64,000 nucleotides of DNA, taken from positions 2,976,001-3,040,000 of the forward strand of contig OU612072.1 in NCBI GenBank assembly GCA_914767715.1, in the 5' to 3' direction. This document shows, piece by piece, positions 23,901 through 34,800 of the stretch. The first letter of the stretch is position 1; every line of letters begins with the position of its first letter. Source of the stretch: Membranipora membranacea. Lineage: Eukaryota > Bryozoa > Gymnolaemata > Cheilostomatida > Membraniporidae. The notes below the pieces were generated by a model. It was not told the origin of the DNA. It worked only from the letters and a program-made list of their open reading frames with translations, and ran no database searches. The translations under genes and the position numbers were made by a program.

Positions 23901-26900
23901 CAGTGAAAACATTTAGTATTATGGTCATAAGAACCTTGAATAACATTTTCCCCTCTGTTTTAGTGGAGGACAACGACATTCCACCGTCACCACATCAGAA
24001 GGAAAATACTTCCAAATATGGCATGCATGATCGGGGTAGAAGATATAAATTTGCAGTTCGTTTGTGGGACTCTCTTTCTATCCTCTTCCCGAGCATGATC
24101 TTTGATGACAAGTTCTCAAGCTTATTTTGAATATGGCCTCTCAAAGCAGGCAACGGTGTAACCAAATCACAGCAACGCAAAATACGCCAATTCTACTAGC
24201 GAGTAGCCATATTTATTGACCATATTATAAATGACACGATTGACATGAACACAGGATCTCCCCTTTACAGGTTTCAGCTAAAATCCTTCTTGGAACCCAG
24301 TACAGTCAGGCACAGATGGACAAACTAACCACAAACTTCGAGATTATGCAGCAGAATTTCTTCTCACTCCCAGTGAACATTCCAGGCACATCATTTCACC
24401 AGGTACGAACTTAAAGTCTTATCGGATTTCGGTATATTTTTGTCGACGTCAGGGTAATACTAATTTATGGTTCAAAACAGTATATTTGTCCAAATTATGG
24501 GTGAGTCTAGTTCTATCTTGGCACAGGGAACTTTATTATAAACATGACTATATTTATAGGCAAAAAAATATAATGATTCTGATTTTATCTGGATTCCTGT
24601 CCATCAACAAACACATTATCGGGAGATAAAATGTTAAAAATTATCAGGTGTGAGGCCTTGAATTCGGTGATCACTATAAAGTATCCGGAAAGGTGCCAAC
24701 AAGTTACCAAACTGTGATAAAAACAATGTCTACTTCAAAAGTACCTTATGTTGCCATATTTAACTTCTGGTCACGTTTCCTGCCAATGGATTTTAAATTC
24801 CTTAAAATGTTTCCTCCTCCCCAGTGAAGCAGGTGCAAAGTGCAAAGATGAGTCAAAAGTAATAGCAATGTTCAAAGTAAGCACTTGGCAGTGTTTGCTC
24901 TGATTGGTTGGGTGGAGTCCCACAAAACAACCAATCAGAGCCAACGCATCGGCTAGCACTTGGCTGCTTACTTTTACAGAACATCAGTTGATGGTCATTG
25001 GCCACAATAAGGATACTGAAACCTCTTCTTAACCCCTTTGATGTTCTTGCTGCGACATACAAAAGCAAAATCAACATTGGAAAGTAGCACATGAATGATG
25101 ATCATTTATATATTGAACACGGCTCAATGATGATGTCTGCAAATCAATTGTTCGAAAAGAGATGACGATATAATTAATCTACTGTCCAATTGACTGATTG
25201 TTATCTGATTACAGGCAATGACTGCCAGGTCAAAAGTTCTCTCAGTGATACGAGAGATTGTCGACCAGAAGAGATGCAGCCCTGCAGCCGCCGAGGGAGG
25301 CACAGATATACTAAGCATTCTACTACAGAACGTAGACAACGGTCATCTTACTCAGTCAGAAGTGGAGGACCAGCTCATAGAATCCGTCTTCTCATTCCAG
25401 CAAGGTCCGTGTCTGTGTCCGTGTCGGTGTCCGTGTCTGCATCCGCATCCGTGTCCGCCTCATGTTATATCTGAGTATAATTGTTGCAATTTGGTTGTAG
25501 CACAAAACATATAATTCAATTGAACCACAAGGAAACTATGTCAACATCTGTTTTCGAAAAAAAATGAAAAATGTTCAGCCATACAATTATTAGTGGAAGC
25601 CTTAGTTGTTTAATAATCTGGGTAGTCAAAGTTACAGCGTTAAGAATTAGTGTATAAACAGACTTGTGTACATGACTATTACAATCATATGTTTGATATG
25701 TTTGTTTTTACAGGGTTTCCGAGCCTCTTCTGTTCTATTTTGGCGCTGTTAGCCAAGCACCCTGATGTCATAGAAAAACTTCTACAGGAGTTGAGTAATG
25801 CTGACTTACTGGAATCAGAACAGACAAATATAACAGCAGATGTGCTCAAAGATTTACCATATTTGGACATGGTGTGGAAAGAACTAACAAGATTATCACC
25901 TCCATTTGGTGGAGGCTTCAGAAAAGTTATCAAAACTTTTGAAATGGAGGTAAGAATTATGATAGAGTCTGTATAATATCTGCTTCTCTCATTGCTATCT
26001 ATGAGTTGTCTGCTCTGAAGTAGAGGAGTGTGTTGATATTTTTAAAGGCACTAGATTAAGTTTGAGCTTTAGATTAGATTAGATTAGATTAATTTATTTT
26101 GTAATATTGTAAATGACATATTACAATGAAAGTGTTGGAATGTCTCTTTTATTTAAAATCTTAATACTAACAGGTATAAAACTATTTAGAAATCTGCTGG
26201 TCCTTACTTTTGGCAAAAGGTATTGGGATCTTGGGCATGAATAGCAGTTATTTAAAATATGTTCATCCCAGTTGGCATAGTTTGTGGCTAAAATATTAAT
26301 CCTTTCGACTACGTAGCTAGTTATATCTACAGAAAATTGTTACAGATAAAATGTTTAAAAAGTCGAGTTCGTTCTTGAACAGTTGATAAAAAATACACAA
26401 CTTGATATTATAAGTAAGAATTGGAAAAATAAGCGTTTTGATAAAGCGATCTTTCTGAGAGACACTAGGCTTAAAATGTTTAAATTTGGAAAAGGCATAG
26501 AATCTTGAGCGTAACTTGCTATTAATACATAAAGAGTTCTCATGCCATTTAAGGCTATTACTTAAAGTAGTACCATACCAAGGTATTTAAAATGATTAAC
26601 TTATCAATTACTCGACCTGTAATGTATAAAATGTCACAAACAGTAAAAGTTCTACTGAAACTCAGAACCATCTCTTTGGTCTTTTCGGCATTAATCAAAA
26701 GGTTGACCGATCGGCATTTGTCTAAACCTTCTTCTACAGCATAAAAATAAAATGATGCATCATCTTTAAAATCTAAAAGTCCTACTATTGTCATATCATC
26801 AGCATATTTAAAAATTCTAATGTCGGGGCTCCCTGCACACAAAGCTGTCTTCAATGTCTTCAGAGAAAACAGAGCAATCTTCAATTTTAAAACCCTCATC

Positions 26901-28634
26901 TTCAGTATAGATTCTTCAAAACAACTGGACTGTGGTGTCAATGAACCAAACCTAGTTTACTTCATTGGTGGTGTTATCTACTCATTTCTGCTCAGAATGA
27001 CTCTTGTGTTTGAGTTCTGGTTTCGTTTTGATCGGCTGATGAGTTGTTGGACTGAATTCCAGATTAGAATCTTATATAGATTTTTTATTTAAACTGACCA
27101 AATCAACTTTAAAACACTCAATCTTCAATATTCAGTAAAATACGCGTGGAGCCCCAATGTCTTTGTGTTCTGATTGAATAAAATTGGTGTATATTGAAAA
27201 TAAAATGGCTGAGAGCACACAACCCTGAGAACATCCGATATCACAGTTAAGAGTGCTAGATTGACTATTATTGACACGGACAAATTGTTGCCTATCAATT
27301 AAAAAAGAATATACAAAAGATAATAAATATTTTGGCAGTCCCATTTTGTTAAGTTTATCACATAAAATATTTGGCTGAGGAGAAATCAATAAATAATACA
27401 CAGGCGTAAGATCCTGGTTTTTCTAGATGAGCACAAATAAAATAATCAAGAGAATTACATGCATCTTTTGTGCTGCGATTTGCACGATGGGCAAACTGAT
27501 TTTCATCCAACTTAATAAAATATAAAATCTTGTCCTTGATGATATGCTCAAAACATTTCATTGCTACAGAACTGAGCGCAATCGGTCTAAAATCATATTC
27601 CTCTTTAGCATTGGGAAACTTTGGCACAGGTACATTTGATGACAAATTCCAGAGCTTAGATAATTTGCCACTACGCACAAATAAATTAAAAAGTTCACAG
27701 AAAACTGGTGTTAATTCCTTTCAAACTTTCGTACTAAATTAAGTATGCGGGGATAGCTCAGTGTTAAGGGCGCCAGATCCGGGATCACAAATTCCTGGGT
27801 TCGAGCTCCACCAGGTGCATTGTTTGTCTAGTAGTACCTAGTTTGGCCGGTGTGGTCCATTCACCCTAGCTGACCATGAAAGTAAAATCTGGAATACTGC
27901 AATAACCTTCAATTCGAAGTTTATGATTATTCTCTCAAAAAAAAAAGCAAAAAAAACTAGCCTTTCTTGACAAGGATCCAAGCTTGTCAAGACAGGCTAA
28001 TTGTTTATCTGCTGTTGAAACTTCTGAACATGCTAGCCTGCTCTAAGTGGCTAGGGCCGTCTCATTTCCCAAATGTTGATTTATATATGTTTGTGGAATA
28101 TTTGTAAGCTGTTAATTATATCAAGCTAAAATTCCGGGTTAATGTGTATACCAGATAAGTTGACGAAGCCAAACTTTCATACCAAACACCAAACACCAAA
28201 CACCAAACACCAAACACCATATCCTGTAGGCTATCCAATGAAACTCATGACTGTATAAATATTTCCTGTAATAATAATTTTGTATCACTCAGGGTTACCA
28301 GATACCAGAAGGGTGGACAATCCTCTACAGTATAAGAGACAATCATCAGGCTGAAGAGAACTATACATCAGCCTCAGAGTTTAACCCTGACAGGTGGGCG
28401 GAGCCAAGCGGTGTCTCCGACTCATGGATGCCATTCGGAGGACAAGGAATCAGATCTTGCATTGCTCAAAACTTCAATAAAATGTTCTTCAAACAGTTTA
28501 TAACGCTGCTAGTTAAACACTGCGAGTGGGAAGTACATGAACTCAACCCAGGATTCAAACAGTTTCCAGTACTCATCCCAAAAAGTGAATTACCCATTGT
28601 TTTCTACCCGAGGAAGCTGCCTATCTCTGAATAA
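20957..28634 (+). CDS. CYP26-like: CYP26-like cytochrome P450
   Basis: Eight exons: 20957-21130, 21960-22067, 23090-23243, 23747-23853, 24271-24402, 25215-25404, 25714-25949 and 28293-28634; phase kept throughout, 480 residues. There is an N-terminal membrane anchor (residues about 5-25), then LPLPPGTVGLPFVGETLSM and REKYGHIYKTHVLGKPTIR, very like the CYP26 retinoic-acid hydroxylases. ExxR is present (ELTR, 345-348), as is the PERF-type FNPDRW. Two signatures are odd. The I-helix, usually A/G-G-x-x-T-T, reads SFQQGF after ESVF, losing the O2-activating Thr. The Cys loop reads FGGQGIRSCIA: one residue longer between Phe and Cys (Cys423) than FxxGxRxCxG, and lacking the final Gly. The exon 6 donor (GTCCGT) is weak and lies in a hexamer microsatellite, so the I-helix could be mis-spliced in this model. 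ER-bound; a normal monooxygenase role is uncertain. Confidence 0.9.
25405..25460. repeat. Hexamer microsatellite (GTGTCC-like) at the exon 6 donor
   Basis: About nine diverged units of GTGTCC/GTCTGC start exactly at the 5' splice site of P450 exon 6, so the donor GT is the first repeat unit and several alternative GTs follow. If intron retention occurs, the reading continues as a Cys/Pro/His-rich string to a stop. Confidence 0.8.
26076..27742 (-). mobile_element. LINE fragment with reverse-transcriptase remains (non-LTR)
   Basis: Inserted in the last P450 intron, antisense to it. Pieces of one reverse-transcriptase domain lie in different minus frames: FRPIALSSVAMKCFEHIIKD and ENQFAHRANRSTKDA (27678-27358), then GLPKYLLSFVYSFL and GCSQGCVLSAILFSIYTN (27401-27132), then the catalytic KYADDMTIVG and INAEKTKEMV (26941-26558). 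The order and motifs fit a CR1/Jockey-type non-LTR element. The 3' end has a (TAATC)n tail at 26076-26096. Frameshifts, an internal jump between about 26830 and 27130, and 5' truncation make it inactive. Confidence 0.85.
27745..27935 (+). mobile_element. tRNA-derived SINE
   Basis: The head resembles a tRNA gene: A box TAGCTCAGTGTTAAGGGC, B box GGGTTCGAGCTCC, and a CCAGGTGCA end without a good acceptor stem. A non-tRNA body and an A-rich stretch near 27938-27955 follow. Adjoins the LINE end, probably a nested or neighbouring insertion. Confidence 0.7.
28182..28220. repeat. Heptamer microsatellite (CCAAACA)n
   Basis: About five units of ACACCAA in the last P450 intron, some 75 bp before exon 8. 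Confidence 0.85.
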
Positions 28635-28971
28635 CAATCAATGGTAGCAGATCTCTGACAATGACTCACCAATTAACTCAAAACGGCTAAAGCTTCAAAT
28701 TAAACAGTATTAGAACAAATAACACATAAACACAACGTAACATATATGGGACTATTTTTATACATGTATTCAACACTTATTTCTGTAGAACTCACACTTG
28801 CAAATTAACCACACTGCTATATAAAAGTACTATACATATATATATATATACATACATACATATATACATACATACATATTATTAGGTACCTAAAGTAACC
28901 CGAGTGTTTTCTCACAGATTTTCTATTTCAATGATATGCTGTATTTATTTAATTATTGTGAGTAGTTTGTA

Positions 28972-28977
28972 AATAAA
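28972..28977 (+). terminator. Poly(A) signal of the CYP26-like gene
   Basis: AATAAA about 340 bp after the stop codon, following a TG/TA-rich 3' UTR with a (TA)n run near 28836-28880. Confidence 0.6.
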
Positions 28978-28979
28978 AT

Positions 28980-29555
28980 CATGACCAGCATTTTGCTCAG
29001 CATATTCGGTTGAGCGCAATGATTGAGGCTTGGAGTTCATCCACACTCAAGGCATTTTATTTTCAATGCAAAATGACATCACAGAGGAGAGGATATCCAG
29101 AAAGTCAATATCGTGTAACCAGCTCAGAAATGACTTAAATGTAGTAAAGCTTGTTGACGATCATCTACGTTCGTCAGTCTGTTGTCTCTAAGGTCAAGAC
29201 CATATAAATTAGCAATCTCATACTGCCCCATGTCCTATTTAATCTCGGTCAGTCCAATTTTTTCACATTATCACATTTTATCACAATGATTTACGATAAT
29301 ACTATAATTGTTAAAATGCAGTTTGTCATATTTCGGCTTTGTCCCTTGTGCACAAACTTTGAGTAAAAATGCAGCTTGTATAAATATACAATTGGTCACA
29401 AATCTACATGCTGTGTAGATAAATCACAAAGCCTGACACTGCGGATTTCTTGACTCGAGATCAATGGATGGCTACACATATTGATATTATATTTAGATGA
29501 AAAGTTATATTTAGATGAAATACATTACCTCTAGAAATTATTTGGCTTGTTCAAT
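28980..29555. other. Intergenic, nothing recognised
   Basis: AT-rich spacer between the P450 gene and the SINE at 29560. I see no gene, RNA or repeat of note. Confidence 0.5.
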
Positions 29556-29559
29556 AAAG

Positions 29560-29880
29560 GAGTCAGGAGTGGTGTGACGGTTAAGGGTATGGACTTGTGA
29601 TCTTATGATCCAGGTTCGATTCCTGGCGCCGGCTGTCATTTCTGTTTGGAACTGGCAAGCCATTCGTCCTAGCCAGGTCTGTTCGGATCAGGACCATAAG
29701 TACAGGAGGTCTACTGTGTGCTTGCATGCAGTATAAAGATCCCCTCTGCCTCTTCGAAAAAAGAGTAGCCGGCAACGCCGGGCAAGGGTATAGGGTACTA
29801 CCCCGCACAAGCCACCCGAGCTTAAGGGGGCCCGTTAAATAGGGCGGTCAAATAAGACCTAGTGCATAAAAAAAATATTA
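29560..29880 (+). mobile_element. tRNA-derived SINE, second family
   Basis: A-box-like TGGTGTGACGGTTAAGGG near 29570 and a good B box GGTTCGATTCCTGG at about 29612, followed by a roughly 240-bp body (GCAGTATAAAGATCCCCTCTGC, CCGGCAACGCCGGGCAAGGG) and an A-rich end near 29870. Body and head differ from the SINE at 27745, so it is another family. Confidence 0.72.
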
Positions 29881-29999
29881 TAATACAATTGGTAGTGAGA
29901 CAAAGTTGATTAGCATACACCTGGCTCCTGAGCATCAAGACAATATTCGTCGATCACATGAACGGAAGCCAACAATGCATCAATTACAGGGAGTTTTTT

Positions 30000-30621
30000 A
30001 ATTTATTTTTATAATTTTACAGGTATATGTATGTATGTACCTTTATTGATTCACGTACTATCTAAAAAACTATGAAAAATATGAGCTCTTATCAAATAAA
30101 ATAAAAGTCATAAAAAACTGTTCAAAATAAAATGACTTGATTGACTAGAAAAAGATATCGTTTAGCACTTTAGCAGCAAAATTTCGGAAACAAAGCTTGC
30201 GTAAGTTGGTCCTGTGCTTAAGTGTTCGGGACCTTCCTGACGGAAGAGTGTCTAGAGTAAGCACTGGACTTTGACTGCTCGCGACCATTCTGAGCTTTTT
30301 GGTGTTTACTCGCCCTGCCACAATGGTTTTTATAGATGGTAATGTTGTGTTGGCGAGTTTGCTAGCAATTGTTGTGATGTACATGAGGTCACCTTTCTCT
30401 TTCTCTGAGAGATGTGAGTAGATAGCGGTTAGATGGTGTAACATCCCGCTCTCGATGAATGTTCGATAACATGTTAAGGCTAGCTGGTCTGAAGTGCCCA
30501 GAAATCTTAGCTTCCGCATGATGAATAGTTTTTTGCAGGCATTCTTGATCAGGAGGTCTGTGTTTCTATGAAACTTTAGCTTGTTGGTTATGGTAGTGCC
30601 GAGATATTTATAGGCTTCCAC
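30000..30621 (-). mobile_element. LINE 3' fragment (reverse-transcriptase C-terminal part)
   Basis: One open frame of 158 codons (30621-30145) reads MEAYKYLGTTITNKLKFHRN, then LLIKNACKKLFIMRKLRFLG and YRTFIESGMLHHLTAIYSHL. This is the segment that follows the catalytic domain in many non-LTR retrotransposon ORF2 proteins (YLG...RLFFLRKL...FYRSFIES). The 5' part is missing. The 3' end shows a TGTA-type repeat tail near 30025-30040. This open piece is younger than the LINE in the P450 intron. Confidence 0.85.
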
Positions 30622-31499
30622 GTATTCCTAGTTTCATCAGATAAGATGGTGCTGTTTTACTCTTTTTTATTCTGCCACACTTAAGCTCTATTGGAAAGAT
30701 GATTTAAGTCTCCAGGCCATCATCAAATTCTGCACAAGCGGCTGATTTTCAAGTGTATAACAATAAAGCTTGAGAGTGTGCCTAAACTAGGTGGTCTGAG
30801 CCCAAGAGACTCTCCCCCCCCTGCTCAACGGCACACCCCCTCCCTTAAAGTGTGCCACGTAAGGATCGTTCATCATTGAGTAAGGAAAAAATTGCGTGAG
30901 TCAGTCACTTTGCCCATTTTAACTTTCTACTTCATCGTGACCATTATCTCAAGACATGAGAACGCTCTCGCTGAAAAGTGAACAATATAGTTTTTGATCA
31001 AATACCATTCACATAAAGAGTTATCGTCTCTATTCACAAGATAACATAAGCCTAGTAATTGATTAGATGTAACCCTCCTTCATATACAACGAATCAAAGG
31101 ACAATCGACCTTGGAGATTGTGCTCTGACCAAGAGGTGGCAAGGCAATGTTTAGAAAATTGTTTAATGATGTGTAAATACGTCATTCATGGTAACAGCGC
31201 CTTTGTTATAATGTATCAGGCACTTTCACCTAATAAGGAAAAAGAAATAGGGTGCTAGAGACTATGACAATAAAAATGGTACAAGCATTCTTTGGAATTT
31301 ACTAAAACCCATGTACATACACTTCATCAAGTGATCAAGCAGAATGATCTCCATCTTGAGTAGAATTTCATTGGAGACTGGATCAGGCAAGTAAAGTGTG
31401 CTTGCTATATTGAATATTAGTCAAATTCTAACAGCCATCATATATTACTTTGGAGTTGCCCCACCACACATAAATGAAGGCAACTCCCATTTTTACATG

Positions 31500-31628
31500 T
31501 AGTTGGAATACAAAGGTATAAATAACATGTCTCAGCCAGAAACCAGTCAGTCACGTAGCGGCAAACAGATAGTGCAGACTACTATCATATTTCGTACTGA
31601 GGAATCATTTATACCTTTGTACCAACTA
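31500..31628. mobile_element. Small palindromic MITE (about 130 bp)
   Basis: TAGTTGGAATACAAAGGTATAAAT at the left (31500-31523) and ATTTATACCTTTGTACCAACTA at the right (31607-31628) form terminal inverted repeats of about 22 bp around an unrelated core. No coding capacity. Confidence 0.65.
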
Positions 31629-31817
31629 CATATATGTATATATGTTATTACAACATGTTATGGATCCAAACAAAACACCAAAAACTACAACAAAAAAATA
31701 CTATAAAACACCTAAAAAGCAAAAGGAAAACGAAGAAGGCAAGATTGGGAAAGGGACTCTACTTATGACTGTTTACTGTACAGCATGTATGCTCATGAGG
31801 ACAGCTAGATTACTCAT

Positions 31818-34800
31818 ATGAGGATTATATTACTTGTAGACTCATCCAAAAGGCTGGCAGTTAGGAGAGAGGAAAATCCACGGATAGCTGTACTGAGAAG
31901 ATCTTGCTTGAGCAAGTCAGACATTTGTGACAGTGAATTGAGGTGAGCCTGTTCTATCTATTGTATTGAGTTGTATCAGTTATTCCAGAACCCCTAGTTT
32001 CAGATATAACATGCTGACATTGCATGTAAAGCAGATAAATAACATATCTCATTGAAATCGCAACATTCTACCACTACATCAGCATTTAAATAAGATGATG
32101 ACGGTTGTTGGAATGCCTAGAGTATCCTCCCCAAAAATCTCCACCCACGCAAACCCTGCAACTTGTGACCTACGCCTTTCCACTTTCTGTTTAATTTTTT
32201 CCCAGGCGTTTGCCAATTTGCACAAGCCTCAATTCTGTAAAGTTCTCACTGACCGTGATTGAAACTTGATCTTTCCAGATAAACTTCAATAACTCAACAC
32301 AGCTGTTCCAGCTTGCGCATGAACATGGACTCAGTTACCAAACATTGATAACTTGATAACTTTATTGGTGGTTTTGCCTGTCAATTCCAACTGCCAAAAG
32401 ATATTGCGGGCCGATCACTCAGGTGAATCTGTTTGAGACATCCCTGGTTTCAGGCGATGGAAGCCAGCTTGCAGCAGATCGTACCTGGTGGGAGCCTAGG
32501 AAGCGCCATCATCACAATTACCTTCAACTTTCAGCACGCACAACAACCGAATGTTAATTTTGAGCTTACGCCATGAGCAAAGTAAAGACGCAAAGACTTG
32601 TGGTCACGTTTGTAGCATTTTAAGACAGTTTACAGTTTGCGAACCTGTTATGAATGAAACTACTCACTACAAAACTACATTGACGTATATCCTGTCTTCA
32701 CATGGTGATTCAAGTTCATCTACAGGAACTGCCAAACGTGGCAAAACTCAACTAAATACTACACTACAATACACAGATACCAATCCAGAACATACAATAA
32801 CGACGACCTCAACATCAACTAAGATTGTTACTGCAGGCAATAACAATAATCACGTGACAACACAGACTCCTCGGCAAAGAACCAGCACCAGTCAACTACT
32901 AGTACAGTCTAATAATACTTCAACAAGAAAGGCAACTACGAGGATTAAATCAACAACATCTAACAAGGGATCATTTAGAACATCTGACAGTGACCTTGTA
33001 TCAACACAGACCCCTCAGCATAGAACCAGTACTGTGCAGCTACCAGTAAAGTTTAATATTAGTTCTACAAGAAAGGCAACCACAAAAACTAAATCAACAA
33101 CATTTGACAAGGGACTGTTTGGGACAACATACAATGACTTTGATACAACAGGATTTACCACTCCTGTTTACAATGAGACGCCAACACGTTACTTTGACTT
33201 ATTCATGACTATCATACCTATCATCATCTTGATAGGCGTTGTCATAATCCTCATTATAGTCGCTTTCGGTATTTACCAAACAAAGATTCGAAAACAGTGA
33301 GTGTTATAAAAAAGTCTTTCTTGATACCCTTTTTCATTATGCAGTATTTCGTTTTCTGATCCTTACTGCTGTCGGCTTGTTCTGCTGCCCGGCTGTGAAT
33401 ATATGTGCACAGATAGTTATAGACGCATATCATGCCAATATATTCGGGTCATCATAGTGGCCATAGTGTAAATCTCAAAAAGCTTTGTGGTCGAACACTG
33501 CAATACACAAAATGTATAATTGTATATTTATTATTGAAAATTGTAATTCCTGATTTAGCTCAAAGTCCTATGCAGCATCAATTGCTGCAACAGGGAATCT
33601 GGCCTCAGCCCTAGCGCCATTATTGGCTGGACACACTGGGGTGAGAAGGTCTTCAGCCAAAGATATGATTCGTCAAAATGCGGATTACAGGCCGAGCAAA
33701 CAGGATGTTATCTGGAGTGAGAGAAAAAGAGGGCAAGGCAGAGATTCTCATGCACTGTCTGTTGGTATGTTTGATTAAAAAGGTTGATTAAAATCAGGTG
33801 TCTCATCACACGCCACATCCCGAAGCATGGGCAGCAAAATATTAGTGCCTTAGTGGCAAGGTTGTTCTCTGTTTACAGGCAGGTTGGAGAACATTTGGAG
33901 GCCAACCAAACCCAAGTAGTCAATGGATTGCAGTGGCATTCTGACCCACGGCCTTTCACATTTGCATGCTTAAGGAATGGCGTTCTAACCGACTGAGCCA
34001 CCTCCTACTCCCTTGAGCCACCTCTTACTTCCTGTTTGGATAGGAATATAAACACCTCAGCTAGCATCAATTAGTCTTCAGTGAAGAGGTCACTTTTTGA
34101 GAATTTTCAGATTGCCAAAAATATTTACTCTCTAACTATTGAACTAGCAAACCATGTCTTTTCTTTTGACCAAAAGCCTGGAAGAGCCAGTAGCCTCATC
34201 TTTACACACATCATGTTTACCGTCAATAATATCTCCTTTACAGAGAAATCTGGCCTGACACTACAGGAGCCATCAGTCTCTGATACTATGCGGTTACGGT
34301 GAGAGACTAGAGTCAGTTCTTTTTATTTTCATTAAATATATTATGTAAAGAAAAAACAGGGATAAAAGAATGCTGTGGTTGTATGACAATAATATTTGGG
34401 ATTTACGGATCCCTCCAAGAAACAAACACATGATTATTAGCAGTTACAACATTTTCAAAACTTCTGATTCCAGCTTATGAAGATATGCCCTTTACCGCGA
34501 TTCCCAACATTACCAGAGCAAAGGGGAGAGAAATATGGTAAATTTACACTTTGCCCCTCAGGTTGTGACATTACATTATCAACCGCTTCCCAACAAAAGG
34601 AAGGGGGGTAGGGTTAATAGTGTAATGCCCATTACCATAATTTATTGTAGATATTTCATATCAGCCTGTAAACACTTTGTTTTGTTTTGCAGGGAACAGC
34701 TTTGCAAAGAAATGTTGACAGCATGGCAGTATAAAGTTAGAGAGCTGATTATTGAAGCTGACGAAAACAGTATGTCTACATGTCACCAGGGAGGGTGACA

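Noticed and set aside
23903-24130. Frame of 75 codons in a P450 intron
   Set aside because: Slightly protein-like (RRYKFAVRLWDSL) but no start context or partner exon; perhaps an old transposon piece, not supportable.
27745-27815. True tRNA gene
   Set aside because: A and B boxes are present but the acceptor stem does not pair and a SINE body follows.
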